A stretch of 45,764 bases of DNA, taken from positions 1-45,764 of the forward strand of contig NZ_QYLP01000086.1 of the NCBI RefSeq assembly GCF_003614925.1. Direction: 5' to 3'. Below are positions 34,257 through 42,206 of this stretch, piece by piece. Under the pieces are notes generated by a model, which saw nothing but the letters and a program-made list of their open reading frames with translations, did no database searches and was not told the origin of the DNA. A program made the position numbers and the translations under genes. The first letter of the stretch is position 1. Each line of letters begins with the position of its first letter. Origin of the DNA: Arthrobacter celericrescens. Lineage in GTDB: Bacteria > Actinomycetota > Actinomycetes > Actinomycetales > Micrococcaceae.

Positions 34257-34275
34257 CAACCCGCGGAAAGGTCCA

Positions 34276-34320
34276 GGTGCCGGCGGTTCAGGCGCCGGCG
34301 GTTCAGGCGCCTGCGGCGGG
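34276..34320. repeat. 15-bp tandem repeat at a gene end
   Basis: GGTGCCGGCGGTTCA, GGCGCCGGCGGTTCA and a degenerate third copy GGCGCCTGCGGCGGG are head to tail. On the minus strand each unit contains an in-frame TGA, and the first TGA met is the stop codon of the 34303-34788 gene. Confidence 0.75.
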
Positions 34321-34788
34321 CCGGCCACGGAACAGCCGGACGGCGTCGCGCATGGAGGCGCGGGCACGCTTGCGGTCCCCGGCGGCGTCGTAGGCGCAGG
34401 CGAGGCGGAACCAGGAGCGCCAGTCCTCGGGCGCCGCTTCGGTTTCCACCCGGTATTTTTCGAACTCGGCGTCCGCCGCGGCACGCACGATCCTGCCGCC
34501 CGGGGTCCGCGGCAGCCGGTCCTCCGGCAGGCCGCCTTCGTCCTCGAGGATCCTGGCCATCTGTTCGGTGCGGGCCCCGAACATGAGCTCGCGGATCAGC
34601 GCCCAGGCACCCACGATCGGCAGGACCAGGTAGGCCGTGCCGATCGCCTTGGCCATGAGGTTGGCGTCGCCCAGCAGCAGCAGGGAACGCTGGAAGGAAA
34701 CCACCAGGTACAGCACCAGCAGCAGGGTGATGGCGCCGACCCAGATCTTGGTGCGGTTGTTCTTGAGGACGGTCCAGAACGTTCCCAT
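34303..34788 (-). CDS. Membrane protein with a TPR-like tail
   Basis: A 161-aa protein with two membrane helices (about residues 14-38, IWVGAITLLLVLYLVVSF, and 46-68) followed by a soluble tail. The tail contains one TPR-like helix pair (DWRSWFRLACAYDAAGDRKRARASMRDAVRLF). I know no function. It begins 3 bp after the dapB stop, so it is probably co-transcribed with dapB, and this pairing is common in Micrococcaceae. The stop codon lies within a 15-bp tandem repeat. Confidence 0.8.
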   Translation of the reverse strand: MGTFWTVLKNNRTKIWVGAITLLLVLYLVVSFQRSLLLLGDANLMAKAIGTAYLVLPIVGAWALIRELMFGARTEQMARILEDEGGLPEDRLPRTPGGRIVRAAADAEFEKYRVETEAAPEDWRSWFRLACAYDAAGDRKRARASMRDAVRLFRGRPAAGA

Positions 34789-34791
34789 GGC

Positions 34792-35550
34792 CTAGAGGCC
34801 CAGGTCCAGGTAGCCGTCCAGGCCCACGGTGAGACCCGGGTGCGCGGCAACGTTGCGCAGGCCCAGGAGGACGCCGGGCATGAAGGAGGCGCGGTCGAAG
34901 GAGTCGTGGCGGATGGTCAGCTGCTCCCCTGGTCCGCCCAGCAGGACTTCCTGGTGGGCCACCAGGCCGCGCAGGCGGACACTGTGGACGCGGACGCCGT
35001 CGACGTCGCAGCCGCGGGCGCCGTCGAGCGAGGTTTCGGTGGCGTCCGGGCTGGCCGGAACGCCTGCCTGTTCGCGGGCCTCGGCGATCAGCTGGGCGGT
35101 GCGCACGGCGGTGCCGGAGGGCGCGTCCACCTTGTTGGGGTGGTGCAGTTCGATGATTTCCACCGATTCGAAGTATTTGGACGCCTTGGCGGCGAAGGCG
35201 GAAGCGAGCACCGAGCCGAGGGCAAAGTTCGGGGCGATCAGCACGCCCGACTCCGGGTTGCCGGCCAGCAGGGAGCGCAGGTCGGCCAGGCGGCCGGCGT
35301 CCCAGCCGGTGGTGCCGACGACGGCGTGCATGCCGTGTTCGACGGCGAAGCGGACGTTCGCTTCCGTGCTGTCCGGGACGGTGAGGTCCACGACGTACTT
35401 GGCGCCGGCGTCAAGCAGGGTGTCCAGGGAATCGTTGCGGCCCAGGGCGGCCACGAGCTTCATGTCCGGGGCGGCTTCGACGGCCTTCACGGCTTCGATT
35501 CCCATGCGCCCGGAGGCGCCCAGCACGGCGACGGCAAGTTGTTCGGTCAT
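34792..35550 (-). CDS. dapB: 4-hydroxy-tetrahydrodipicolinate reductase
   Basis: A 252-aa NAD(P)H-dependent reductase, the second DAP-pathway step after DapA. The Rossmann motif is VAVLGASGRMGIEAVKA at the N-terminus. The catalytic His/Lys region is EIIELHHPNKVDAPSGTA (near residue 135). A TAGGGT -10 (35558-35563) ends 7 nt before the ATG and no ribosome-binding site is seen, so the mRNA is probably leaderless. Confidence 0.95.
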   Translation of the reverse strand: MTEQLAVAVLGASGRMGIEAVKAVEAAPDMKLVAALGRNDSLDTLLDAGAKYVVDLTVPDSTEANVRFAVEHGMHAVVGTTGWDAGRLADLRSLLAGNPESGVLIAPNFALGSVLASAFAAKASKYFESVEIIELHHPNKVDAPSGTAVRTAQLIAEAREQAGVPASPDATETSLDGARGCDVDGVRVHSVRLRGLVAHQEVLLGGPGEQLTIRHDSFDRASFMPGVLLGLRNVAAHPGLTVGLDGYLDLGL

Positions 35551-35557
35551 GGCGTTA

Positions 35558-35563
35558 ACCCTA
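35558..35563 (-). promoter_or_regulatory. -10 element of dapB (leaderless)
   Basis: TAGGGT on the minus strand ends 7 nt upstream of the dapB ATG. The intervening TAACGCC contains no Shine-Dalgarno sequence. Confidence 0.5.
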
Positions 35564-35614
35564 CCGTCGGGCGGGGCACTGCCTTGAACCGGTTACGCCT
35601 GCGGGCGCGGGGAC

Positions 35615-36070
35615 CTACTCCCCCGCCCCGACCCATTCGACGGTGCCGTCGCTGAAGAACTGTTCCTTCCAGATGGGGACCTGTTCCTTGATTCTGTCCA
35701 CCAGTTCCGAGCAGATGGCGAAGGCCTGGCCCCGGTGCGAAGCGGACACCGCGCACACCAGTGCCGGGTCGCCGATCTCCAGCTTGCCCACCCGGTGCGC
35801 GGCCCAGATCCGCACGGGCTGCCCGGTCTCCCCCGCATGCTCGGCGATCAGGGTGGCGACGACGTCGGCCAGCACCTGGTGTGCCGTGGGGTGCGCGCTG
35901 TAGCTGAGCCGGTCCACGGCCTTGCCGCCGTCGTGGTTGCGGACGACGCCGCTGAAGCTCACCACGGCTCCGGCCGTGTCCGATTCGACGGCCGCGATGG
36001 CCTGGTCCACGGAAATCGGCTCGGCGCTGAGCACGGCGTGGACTACTTCGAAGCTGCTTTCAGTGACCAT
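35615..36070 (-). CDS. moaE: Molybdopterin synthase catalytic subunit MoaE
   Basis: A 151-aa subunit that, with MoaD, converts cPMP to molybdopterin. Characteristic segments are GAVVSFSGVVRNHDGGK, WAAHRVGKLEIGDPALV and VPIWKEQFFSDGTVEW, with the catalytic Lys in the last. ATG 36070 lies within the end of mogA (11-nt overlap) and has AAGGAAGCC before it. It is the last of moeA-moaC-mogA-moaE; its partner moaD is 7.5 kb away on the other strand. Confidence 0.93.
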   Translation of the reverse strand: MVTESSFEVVHAVLSAEPISVDQAIAAVESDTAGAVVSFSGVVRNHDGGKAVDRLSYSAHPTAHQVLADVVATLIAEHAGETGQPVRIWAAHRVGKLEIGDPALVCAVSASHRGQAFAICSELVDRIKEQVPIWKEQFFSDGTVEWVGAGE

Positions 36071-36563
36071 GGCTTCCTTCCAACTGATCGCATAGGTGGC
36101 CGAGGACGGGGTCAAGGACGGCGAGCCCGTCCATGACGCCCTTGGGGGAACCGGGCAGGTTCACGATGAAGGTGCGGCCCGCGGTTCCGGCATGGCCACG
36201 GCTCAGCATGGCGAGCGGGGTCTTCGCGGCGCCGGCGCGGCGCATGCCTTCCATAATGCCCGGGATTTCGCGGTCCAGGAGCGGCAGCGTGACGTCCGGG
36301 GTCCGGTCGTCGGGGCTGAGTCCGGTGCCGCCGCTGGTGATGATGACGGCGGGTTCCTGGCTGAGGAGGGCGCGGATCGCGGCGCCCACCGGTTCGCCGT
36401 CGGGCACCACCATGGCGGGGAAGGTCTCGAAGCCGTGTTCGGCGAGCCAGTCTTCGATCACCGGACCGGTTTCGTCCCGATAGATGCCCGCGGCGGCGCG
36501 GGTCGAGGCGATGACGACGCCGGCCTTCCGGGGCCCGTGCGCGCCGGGTTCGCAGCCGCTCAC
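36060..36563 (-). CDS. MogA/MoaB-family molybdopterin adenylyltransferase
   Basis: A 167-aa MoCF-domain protein that adenylates molybdopterin before metal insertion. The key motif is [20 protein letters not shown] (near residue 72), and [12 protein letters not shown] near the C-terminus is typical. The GTG start (36563) overlaps the moaC stop by 4 nt (GTGA). Together with the moaE overlap this makes a chain of coupled genes. Confidence 0.9.
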   Translation of the reverse strand: MSGCEPGAHGPRKAGVVIASTRAAAGIYRDETGPVIEDWLAEHGFETFPAMVVPDGEPVGAAIRALLSQEPAVIITSGGTGLSPDDRTPDVTLPLLDREIPGIMEGMRRAGAAKTPLAMLSRGHAGTAGRTFIVNLPGSPKGVMDGLAVLDPVLGHLCDQLEGSHGH

Positions 36564-37138
36564 GGCGTGGCCTCCCCGGCCGTGGCCTCCCCGGCGGTGG
36601 CGTCGCCGTCGGCTGAACCGTCGTCGAGGCGCCAATCGCCGCTCTTGCCGCCGCTTTTCGCGAGCACCTGGATGCCGCTGATGACGGCGTGCTTGTCCAC
36701 GGCCTTGATCATGTCGTAGACGCTGAGCGCCGCCACGGACGCCGCGGTGAGGGCTTCCATTTCGACGCCGGTGACGCCGCGGGTCTTGACGGTCGCCTCG
36801 ACCTGCACCGAGTCCTGTCCGAGTTCGAAGTCGACGGTGACCTTGGAGATCGGCAGCGGATGGCACAGCGGGATGAGCTCGGGGGTCTTCTTCGCAGCCA
36901 TGATCCCTGCCACCCGGGCCACGGCGAGGGCGTCGCCCTTCGGCAGTTCGCCGGCGCCGAGCAGGGCCAGGACCTCGGGGGTGCTGCGGACTGTGGCTGT
37001 GGCGGTGGCTTCGCGGGTGGTCACGGCCTTGCCGGAGACGTCCACCATCTGGGCGGTACCGTCCTGGCGGAGGTGGGTCAGGCCGCCCGGGTTGTCCAGG
37101 CCGTCCGGGGTGTATTGGGAATCACTCACAACATCCAT
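36560..37138 (-). CDS. moaC: Cyclic pyranopterin monophosphate synthase MoaC
   Basis: A 192-aa enzyme that completes cPMP formation after MoaA. Motifs are [37 protein letters not shown] and [16 protein letters not shown], with the catalytic Lys in [13 protein letters not shown]. The usual length is about 160. The extra C-terminus ends in a 5-residue repeat ([15 protein letters not shown]) encoded by a 15-bp tandem repeat. The start overlaps the moeA end by 13 nt. Confidence 0.93.
   Translation of the reverse strand: MDVVSDSQYTPDGLDNPGGLTHLRQDGTAQMVDVSGKAVTTREATATATVRSTPEVLALLGAGELPKGDALAVARVAGIMAAKKTPELIPLCHPLPISKVTVDFELGQDSVQVEATVKTRGVTGVEMEALTAASVAALSVYDMIKAVDKHAVISGIQVLAKSGGKSGDWRLDDGSADGDATAGEATAGEATP
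36563..36607. repeat. 15-bp tandem repeat at the 3' end of moaC
   Basis: Three units (CGGCGTGGCCTCCCC, GGCCGTGGCCTCCCC, GGCGGTGGCGTCGCC) lie head to tail and encode the C-terminal GEATA-type repeat of MoaC on the minus strand. Confidence 0.7.
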
Positions 37139-38379
37139 ACTTCCACTTCCGCGCCGGCCTCGAGTTCCGTGACGTCGGCCGGCACGTGGACCAAGGCGTT
37201 GGCCTTGGCCAGGGCATGGACCAGGTGGGAGCCGGGGCCGCCTTCCAGGCGGACCGTTCCGTCCGGCAGCAGGCTGGCCCGGCGCAGCTGGTGTTTGCCG
37301 GCAGGCGAGCTGAGGCGTTCGGTCAGCCGGGCGCGGGGTGCGGGGCGCGGCGCCGGTGCGCCGAGGACGGCGGAGAGCGCCGGCCGCAGGAACATTTCGA
37401 AGGACACCAGGCAGCTCACGGGGTTGCCCGGGAAGCCGAGGAAGGGGACGCCATCGAACGTCCCGATGCCCTGCGGACCGCCCGGCTGCATCGCGACGGA
37501 CAGGAACTCCACCGGCTGTTCCGCCATGGCCTGCCGGACCACCTCGTAGGCGCCTTTGCTGACCCCGCCGGTGGTCACGATGAGGTCCGCGCCGGCGTCC
37601 CGGCCGCGCAGCTTCCCAAGCAGCACGGCGGGGTCGTCGGAGGAAATGGCGCTCCGGGTGACAACCAGCCCGGCCTGGCGCATGGCGGCCTCGAGCAGGG
37701 TTCCGTTGGCGTCGTGGATCTTGCCCGGCGGCAGCGCGTGGCCCGGTTCCACCACCTCGTCCCCCGTCGTCACGAGAAGCACGTGCAGCGGCCGGCGGAC
37801 CTCCACCTCGGTGAGTCCGAGGGCGGCGAGCAGGCCCAGCTGCCCGGGGCCGAGGCTGGTTCCAGCGGCGAGCGCCAAGGTCCCGGCGGCGATGTCGCTG
37901 CCCGCCGCGCGGACGAAGCTGCGGGCCGCCGTCGGGGGTAGCTCGACGACGGCGTCCGTGCCCGGAGCGGGGAAGCTGTCCGGCACCGCCTGCTCGATCG
38001 GTACGACGGCGTCCGCTCCGGCGGGCATCATCGCGCCGGTCATGATCGGGGCGGCGCTGCCGGGGAGCAGTTCCTGCGGGGCGACGCCGGCCGGGATGGG
38101 GGCCACGACTTTCAGCCGGGCGCCGCCGGTTCCCGTTCCGCTGTCGCCGGCACCGCCGTCGGGAGTGCCGCCGTCGTGCCGGAAATCCAGGGAGCGGACC
38201 GCATAGCCGTCCATCTGGGAGTTCGCGAACGGCGGGAGGTGCCCGGGCGCCAGGACGTCGACGGCGAGCGCGCGGCCGAGCGCATCCAGCAGCGGGAGGC
38301 GTTCACTGCCCTTGGCTGCGGGCAGCCCGGCGAGGAGGCCGCGGACGGCGTCGGCGTGCTCGGCGACAGATCTGGGCAC
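37126..38379 (-). CDS. moeA: Molybdopterin molybdotransferase MoeA
   Basis: A 417-aa enzyme that inserts molybdate into adenylated molybdopterin. It opens with the MoeA N-terminal domain ([16 protein letters not shown]). The middle domain has [19 protein letters not shown], and the MoCF domain has [11 protein letters not shown] and [15 protein letters not shown]. The C-terminal beta domain ends EVWML. It is the first gene of the minus-strand cofactor operon. A Gly/Thr-rich insertion (about residues 72-88) lies in the N-terminal part. Confidence 0.94.
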   Translation of the reverse strand: MPRSVAEHADAVRGLLAGLPAAKGSERLPLLDALGRALAVDVLAPGHLPPFANSQMDGYAVRSLDFRHDGGTPDGGAGDSGTGTGGARLKVVAPIPAGVAPQELLPGSAAPIMTGAMMPAGADAVVPIEQAVPDSFPAPGTDAVVELPPTAARSFVRAAGSDIAAGTLALAAGTSLGPGQLGLLAALGLTEVEVRRPLHVLLVTTGDEVVEPGHALPPGKIHDANGTLLEAAMRQAGLVVTRSAISSDDPAVLLGKLRGRDAGADLIVTTGGVSKGAYEVVRQAMAEQPVEFLSVAMQPGGPQGIGTFDGVPFLGFPGNPVSCLVSFEMFLRPALSAVLGAPAPRPAPRARLTERLSSPAGKHQLRRASLLPDGTVRLEGGPGSHLVHALAKANALVHVPADVTELEAGAEVEVWML

Positions 38380-38446
38380 GGGGTACCTCCGGGGTTGGAC
38401 GGTTAGTGCAGCCAGCCTACGGGATCAGCGCATCCATCCCGGCGTC

Positions 38447-40015
38447 TCAGCCGGCTGTGACCGACACCGTGTGGAAGCCGGTGGCGCCGTCCGGGGCGAC
38501 GGGTGTCCGCTGTTCGGGCTGCGGGGTGCCGGTGGAGTCGGTGGCCCGGACCTGGATTTCGTGCTCGCCGGGACCCAGCTCGAGGCCGCGCTTCCATTGC
38601 ACCCAGGTGTCTTTCGAGATTCCCGGCGCCAGCTCCGCCTGCTGCCAGGGGCCGCGGTCCACGCGCAGTTCCACCCGGCCGATGCCGCGGTGCTGGGCCC
38701 ACGCGACGCCGCCGAACTGCACCGTTCCCGCGTTGACCTTGGCGCCCTGCCGCGGCACGTCGATGCGGGACTGGGTCTTGATGGGGCCGCGGGCGCTCCA
38801 GCCGCGCGGCGTCCAGTAGCCCTGGTCGTCGGCGAAGCGGGTGACCTTCAGCTCGGTGAGCCATTTGGTGGCCGAGACGTAGCCGTAGAGGCCCGGGACG
38901 ATCATCCGCACCGGGAAGCCGTGTTCGAGGGGCAGCGGTTCGCCGTTCATGCCGACGGCGAGCAGCGCGTCCCGGCCGTCGGTGAGGGCTTCGAGGGGCG
39001 TGCCGGCAGTAAAGCCGTCGCTGCTGACGGAGAGCACCATGTCTGCGCCGTCCTTGGGGCCTGCCATGGCCAGGAGTTCCCGGACCGGCCAGCCGAGCCA
39101 CAGGGCGTTGCCGATCAGGTCACCGCCCACCTCGTTGGACACGCAGGCGATGGTGATGTGGCGGGCGGTCATCGGCTTGGCCAGGAGGTCCGCGAAGGTC
39201 AGTTCGACCGGGTGTTCGACGAGTCCGGTCACCTTGAGTGTCCAGGTGTCCGGGCTGAGGGCTGGCACGATCAGGGCGGTGTCGATGCGATAGAACTCCG
39301 GATTCGGGGTCACAAGGGAGGAGATCCCGGGAACGTCGAGCGAAGCACCGGCGGGGATGGCCTGGGCCGGCGTCGCAGGTGCCGGAAGGGACAATGCGCT
39401 CCGGGCGGAATCGGCGAGGCTTCCCGCGCGGCGGATGACCGCCGTCACGATCCCGCCGACGGCCGCACCGGCGGCGCTGAGCCCCAGGAACTGCAGGAAG
39501 CTGCGGCGAGCCAGGGGTGCGGTTTCCTTCGCCTTGCCGCCGGCGGGATTCCAGGCGGCGAGGCGCTTGGCGAAGAGGCGCAGCAGCCCCATTGCCAGCG
39601 CCGCCCCGGCCACGGGCGCGAGCGTCGCGAGCTGGACCGACTGCGCCCGGGTCATCACCGCGGCCAGTCCCGCGGCGCCCGCCAGGCCCGCGAGGATCAG
39701 CCCGGTGCCCGGCCTGCGGTCTTCGAGGATTCCGGCGACGGCGGCGAGCACCAAGGTGACCAGGCCGATGCTGGCGATCAGCACGGCTTTGTCCGCGGTG
39801 CCGAACCAGGCCACGGCGAGGTCCTTAACTCCGGGCGGGACGGCGTCGATCACCGCTCCGCCCAAGGCGGTGACGGGCGAGAGCCCGGGGCTGAGCAGGG
39901 CGGCCAGCAGTTCGCCGAGGGCGACGCCGGCGCCCACCGCGACGGCGCCCGCTGCTGCGGCCCAGCGGGTGCGGGCCGCGGTGGTGCTTTTCGCTGGGCG
40001 GGATAGCGTGCTCAT
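38447..40015 (-). CDS. Membrane-anchored molybdopterin oxidoreductase (sulfite-oxidase fold)
   Basis: A 522-aa protein. The N-terminal about 150 residues hold four to five membrane helices. They are followed by a Tat-type motif, RRSFLQFLGLSAAGAAVGG (near residue 175), so the rest is probably translocated folded. The catalytic domain of the sulfite oxidase/YedY family has the Moco-ligating Cys in ITIACVSNEVGG. A C-terminal Mo-co dimerisation domain has GGVAWAQHRGIGRVELRVD. The start ATG overlaps the histidine kinase stop by 4 nt. The substrate is unproven (sulfite, or oxidised methionine or sulfoxide by analogy). Confidence 0.9.
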   Translation of the reverse strand: MSTLSRPAKSTTAARTRWAAAAGAVAVGAGVALGELLAALLSPGLSPVTALGGAVIDAVPPGVKDLAVAWFGTADKAVLIASIGLVTLVLAAVAGILEDRRPGTGLILAGLAGAAGLAAVMTRAQSVQLATLAPVAGAALAMGLLRLFAKRLAAWNPAGGKAKETAPLARRSFLQFLGLSAAGAAVGGIVTAVIRRAGSLADSARSALSLPAPATPAQAIPAGASLDVPGISSLVTPNPEFYRIDTALIVPALSPDTWTLKVTGLVEHPVELTFADLLAKPMTARHITIACVSNEVGGDLIGNALWLGWPVRELLAMAGPKDGADMVLSVSSDGFTAGTPLEALTDGRDALLAVGMNGEPLPLEHGFPVRMIVPGLYGYVSATKWLTELKVTRFADDQGYWTPRGWSARGPIKTQSRIDVPRQGAKVNAGTVQFGGVAWAQHRGIGRVELRVDRGPWQQAELAPGISKDTWVQWKRGLELGPGEHEIQVRATDSTGTPQPEQRTPVAPDGATGFHTVSVTAG

Positions 40016-41280
40016 GGCGTGCCCTTCCCTGGTAGTGGCTGTGCTGGTGGTTCTGGTGCTGCGGTTCCCGGGGCTGTCGTTCCCGGTGCCGCGGTTCCCG
40101 GGGCTGCGGGCAGGCGCAGTTCGAAGCGGCAGCCGTCCCCGTAATTGGCCAGTGAAGCGCTCCCGCCGTGGGCCTTGACGATTCCGGCAACCATGCTCAA
40201 CCCGACTCCGGCCCCGCTGAACAGGGCACCGCCCGGCTGGCCGCCGTCGTCGCTCCTGCCCCGTGCGGGATCTTTCTGCCAGCCGGTCTCGAAGACGTGC
40301 GCCAGGTCGTCCTCGGCGATCCCGCCGCAGCTGTCGTCTACAGTGACGACGAGTTCCGGCGTTCCGGCAGGCGCCCCCGCGGATATCCCCGCGCCCACCC
40401 GGACCGTGCTGTCCGGCCGGCTGTAGATCACCGCGTTGTGCAGGACGTTCCGCACGGCCCGGCCCAGGCTGGGCCCGTCGGCGACGGCCATGCAGTGTGC
40501 CACGCCGCCGCCGTCGAGCGTTATTCCGCGCCGGGCGGCCAGCGGCGCGAGGTCGGCGATGGCATCGCTGAGGAGGTCGTACAGGTCGATTGCCTCGGCC
40601 CGCAGCCGGAGGGTTCCGGCCTGGATGCGGGAGAGCTCCAGGAGGTCGTTGACCATGGCGGCCATCTGTTCGCTGTGGCTGATGATCTTGCGGTGGTAGG
40701 CGGAAGGGTCAGGGGCCATGCCGTCCTCGAGGGCTTCGGCCATGGCGCGCATGCCGGCCAGCGGGGTGCGGAGGTCGTGGGAAATCCAGGAGACCAGTTC
40801 CCGGCGGGCGTTCTCGACGGCGGCCTCCCGCTGCCGGGATTCCTCCAGGCGGATGCCGCTCTTCTCGAGTTCCCGGGCCAGCCGGGCCAGTTCCGAGTTC
40901 ATTGCCGGCAGCCCCCGGCCGGCGGGCAGCCCGCCGTTGGGGCCATCCGCGCTGCCGAGTTGCCGGGCGGCGGTCACGAGGCGTGCGGCGTTGCGCGATA
41001 CCCCGACGCCGAGCATCAGGGCGATGCCGAGTGCGACGGCGGAGGCCAACCCGAGGATGTACCACATGACTTCCAGGTCGCGGGCGGAGATGAACATGGC
41101 GTTGAACGCGCTCACCATCCCCGCCACCAGCACCGCGACGGCGGCCACCACCACCAGGCAGACCTGGACGAGGATGGAGGCCCGCCGGAGGTACCGCAAC
41201 AGCACCACCGTCACGGCGCCGATGGCAAGGGCCCACAGCAGCACCCAGGCCAGGATGGTCAGCAGCTCAGCGCTCTCCAC
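40012..41280 (-). CDS. Sensor histidine kinase
   Basis: A 422-aa membrane kinase. Three membrane helices occupy about residues 5-95, with almost no extracellular loop, so it may sense the membrane or an intramembrane signal. The H box is SWISHDLRTPLAGMRA (near residue 178), N box NVLHNAVIY, G1 VDDSCGGI and G2 GAGVGLSMV. The C-terminus carries an Ala-Pro-Gly-Thr pentapeptide repeat. The GTG start overlaps the response regulator stop by 14 nt, and the stop overlaps the molybdoenzyme start by 4 nt, placing all three in one operon. Confidence 0.92.
   Translation of the reverse strand: MESAELLTILAWVLLWALAIGAVTVVLLRYLRRASILVQVCLVVVAAVAVLVAGMVSAFNAMFISARDLEVMWYILGLASAVALGIALMLGVGVSRNAARLVTAARQLGSADGPNGGLPAGRGLPAMNSELARLARELEKSGIRLEESRQREAAVENARRELVSWISHDLRTPLAGMRAMAEALEDGMAPDPSAYHRKIISHSEQMAAMVNDLLELSRIQAGTLRLRAEAIDLYDLLSDAIADLAPLAARRGITLDGGGVAHCMAVADGPSLGRAVRNVLHNAVIYSRPDSTVRVGAGISAGAPAGTPELVVTVDDSCGGIAEDDLAHVFETGWQKDPARGRSDDGGQPGGALFSGAGVGLSMVAGIVKAHGGSASLANYGDGCRFELRLPAAPGTAAPGTTAPGTAAPEPPAQPLPGKGTP
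40055..40114. repeat. 15-bp tandem repeat at the 3' end of the kinase gene
   Basis: Four units of 15 bp (alternating GGTGCTGCGGTTCCC and GGGGCTGTCGTTCCC types, last one degenerate) encode the C-terminal APGTA-like pentapeptides of the kinase on the minus strand. Confidence 0.75.
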
Positions 41281-42046
41281 GGCCGCCCTCCGGTTCTTGC
41301 CCGTCGCCGTCGGCCGCCGGCGGGTCGAAGCGGTAGCCCACTCCCCACACGGTCTTCAGCAGGCGCGGGGCCGTGGGGTCGTCTTCGATCTTTTCGCGCA
41401 GGCGGCGCACGTGGACCGTCACCGTGGAGAGGTCGCCGAAGTCCCACTCCCAGACGGCCTTGATCAGTTCCTCCCGGCTGAAAACCTGCCGCGGCCGGCG
41501 GAGCAGGAAGGCCAGCAGGTCGAACTCACGCAGGGTCAGGGCGAGCGGTTTGCCGTGGTGCAGCACAGTCCTGGCCGCCGGGTCCAGGACGAATCCGGCA
41601 ACTTCCACCGGCGGTTCCGGCGTGGACTCCCTGATGCTGCGGCGCAGCACGGATTTCACCCGGAGCACCAGTTCGCGGGGCGAGAACGGCTTGGTGACGT
41701 AGTCGTCGGCGCCGGTTTCCAGGCCGAGGATACGGTCGTCCTCGGTGCCGAGGGCGGTGACCATGATGACGGGAACGGCCATGGTGCGGCGCAGCCGGCG
41801 GCAGACTTCCACCCCGTCCACGCCGGGCAGCATCCGGTCCAGCAGCACCAGGTCGGGCCGCCAGGCGGAGGCGAGGTCCAGGGCGCTGAAACCGTCCGCG
41901 GCGATCCGCACCTGGAAACCGGCCCGCACCAGGTAGTCCCGGACGACGCCGGCCAGCGTGGCCTCGTCCTCGACAACGAGGATGCGGCGGTAGCCAGGGT
42001 CGGCAGGACTGCGGTCTTCGGGCCGCTGCTCGGACGCCTTGTTCAC
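41267..42046 (-). CDS. OmpR-family response regulator
   Basis: A 259-aa two-domain regulator. The receiver has acidic pocket VVEDEA, phospho-acceptor Asp in LVLLDRMLPGVDGVEV (near residue 68), the Thr of MVTALG and Lys of YVTKPFSPREL. The C-terminal winged helix has LTLREFDLLAFLLRRP, LSTVTVHVRRLREKIE and VWGVGYRFD. I chose GTG 42046: the receiver begins about 20 residues later and a TATGCT -10 ends 6 nt upstream. The frame is open to 42133, but that part does not resemble the family. It is paired with the kinase. Confidence 0.9.
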   Translation of the reverse strand: MNKASEQRPEDRSPADPGYRRILVVEDEATLAGVVRDYLVRAGFQVRIAADGFSALDLASAWRPDLVLLDRMLPGVDGVEVCRRLRRTMAVPVIMVTALGTEDDRILGLETGADDYVTKPFSPRELVLRVKSVLRRSIRESTPEPPVEVAGFVLDPAARTVLHHGKPLALTLREFDLLAFLLRRPRQVFSREELIKAVWEWDFGDLSTVTVHVRRLREKIEDDPTAPRLLKTVWGVGYRFDPPAADGDGQEPEGGRGER

Positions 42047-42052
42047 CCTCCC

Positions 42053-42058
42053 AGCATA
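42053..42058 (-). promoter_or_regulatory. -10 element of the response-regulator operon
   Basis: TATGCT on the minus strand ends 6 nt before GTG 42046. GGGAGG lies between, too close to serve as a normal ribosome-binding site, so a leaderless transcript is likely. Confidence 0.45.
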
Positions 42059-42104
42059 GGATTCCGGCAGGCCTGCGTGGCGGTGCGGGCGCCCCGCGAG
42101 GCGA

Positions 42105-42138
42105 TCCGTTGGTATTCCGTAAGAACCGGGCATTCCGT
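42105..42138. promoter_or_regulatory. TCCGT direct repeats in the shared promoter region
   Basis: TCCGT occurs at 42105-42109, 42116-42120 (11-bp period) and 42134-42138. Direct repeats with about one helical turn are what OmpR-type regulators bind. The site lies between the response-regulator operon and moaA. This is inference only. Confidence 0.35.
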
Positions 42139-42194
42139 GACGCCTGAAGTGAAATGCGACACCCTCCGGTGGGGAGGTTCCGGGTCACTTGGCG

Positions 42195-42200
42195 TAGCCT
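42195..42200 (+). promoter_or_regulatory. -10 element of moaA (leaderless)
   Basis: TAGCCT ends 6 nt before the moaA ATG (42207), with GAAAAC between and no ribosome-binding site. Confidence 0.45.
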
Positions 42201-42206
42201 GAAAAC

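Noticed and set aside
42121..42206. Moco riboswitch upstream of moaA
   Set aside because: Only short pairings (GTGAC/GTCAC, CCTCC/GGAGG) are present, the core does not resemble the Moco motif, and the transcript is probably leaderless.
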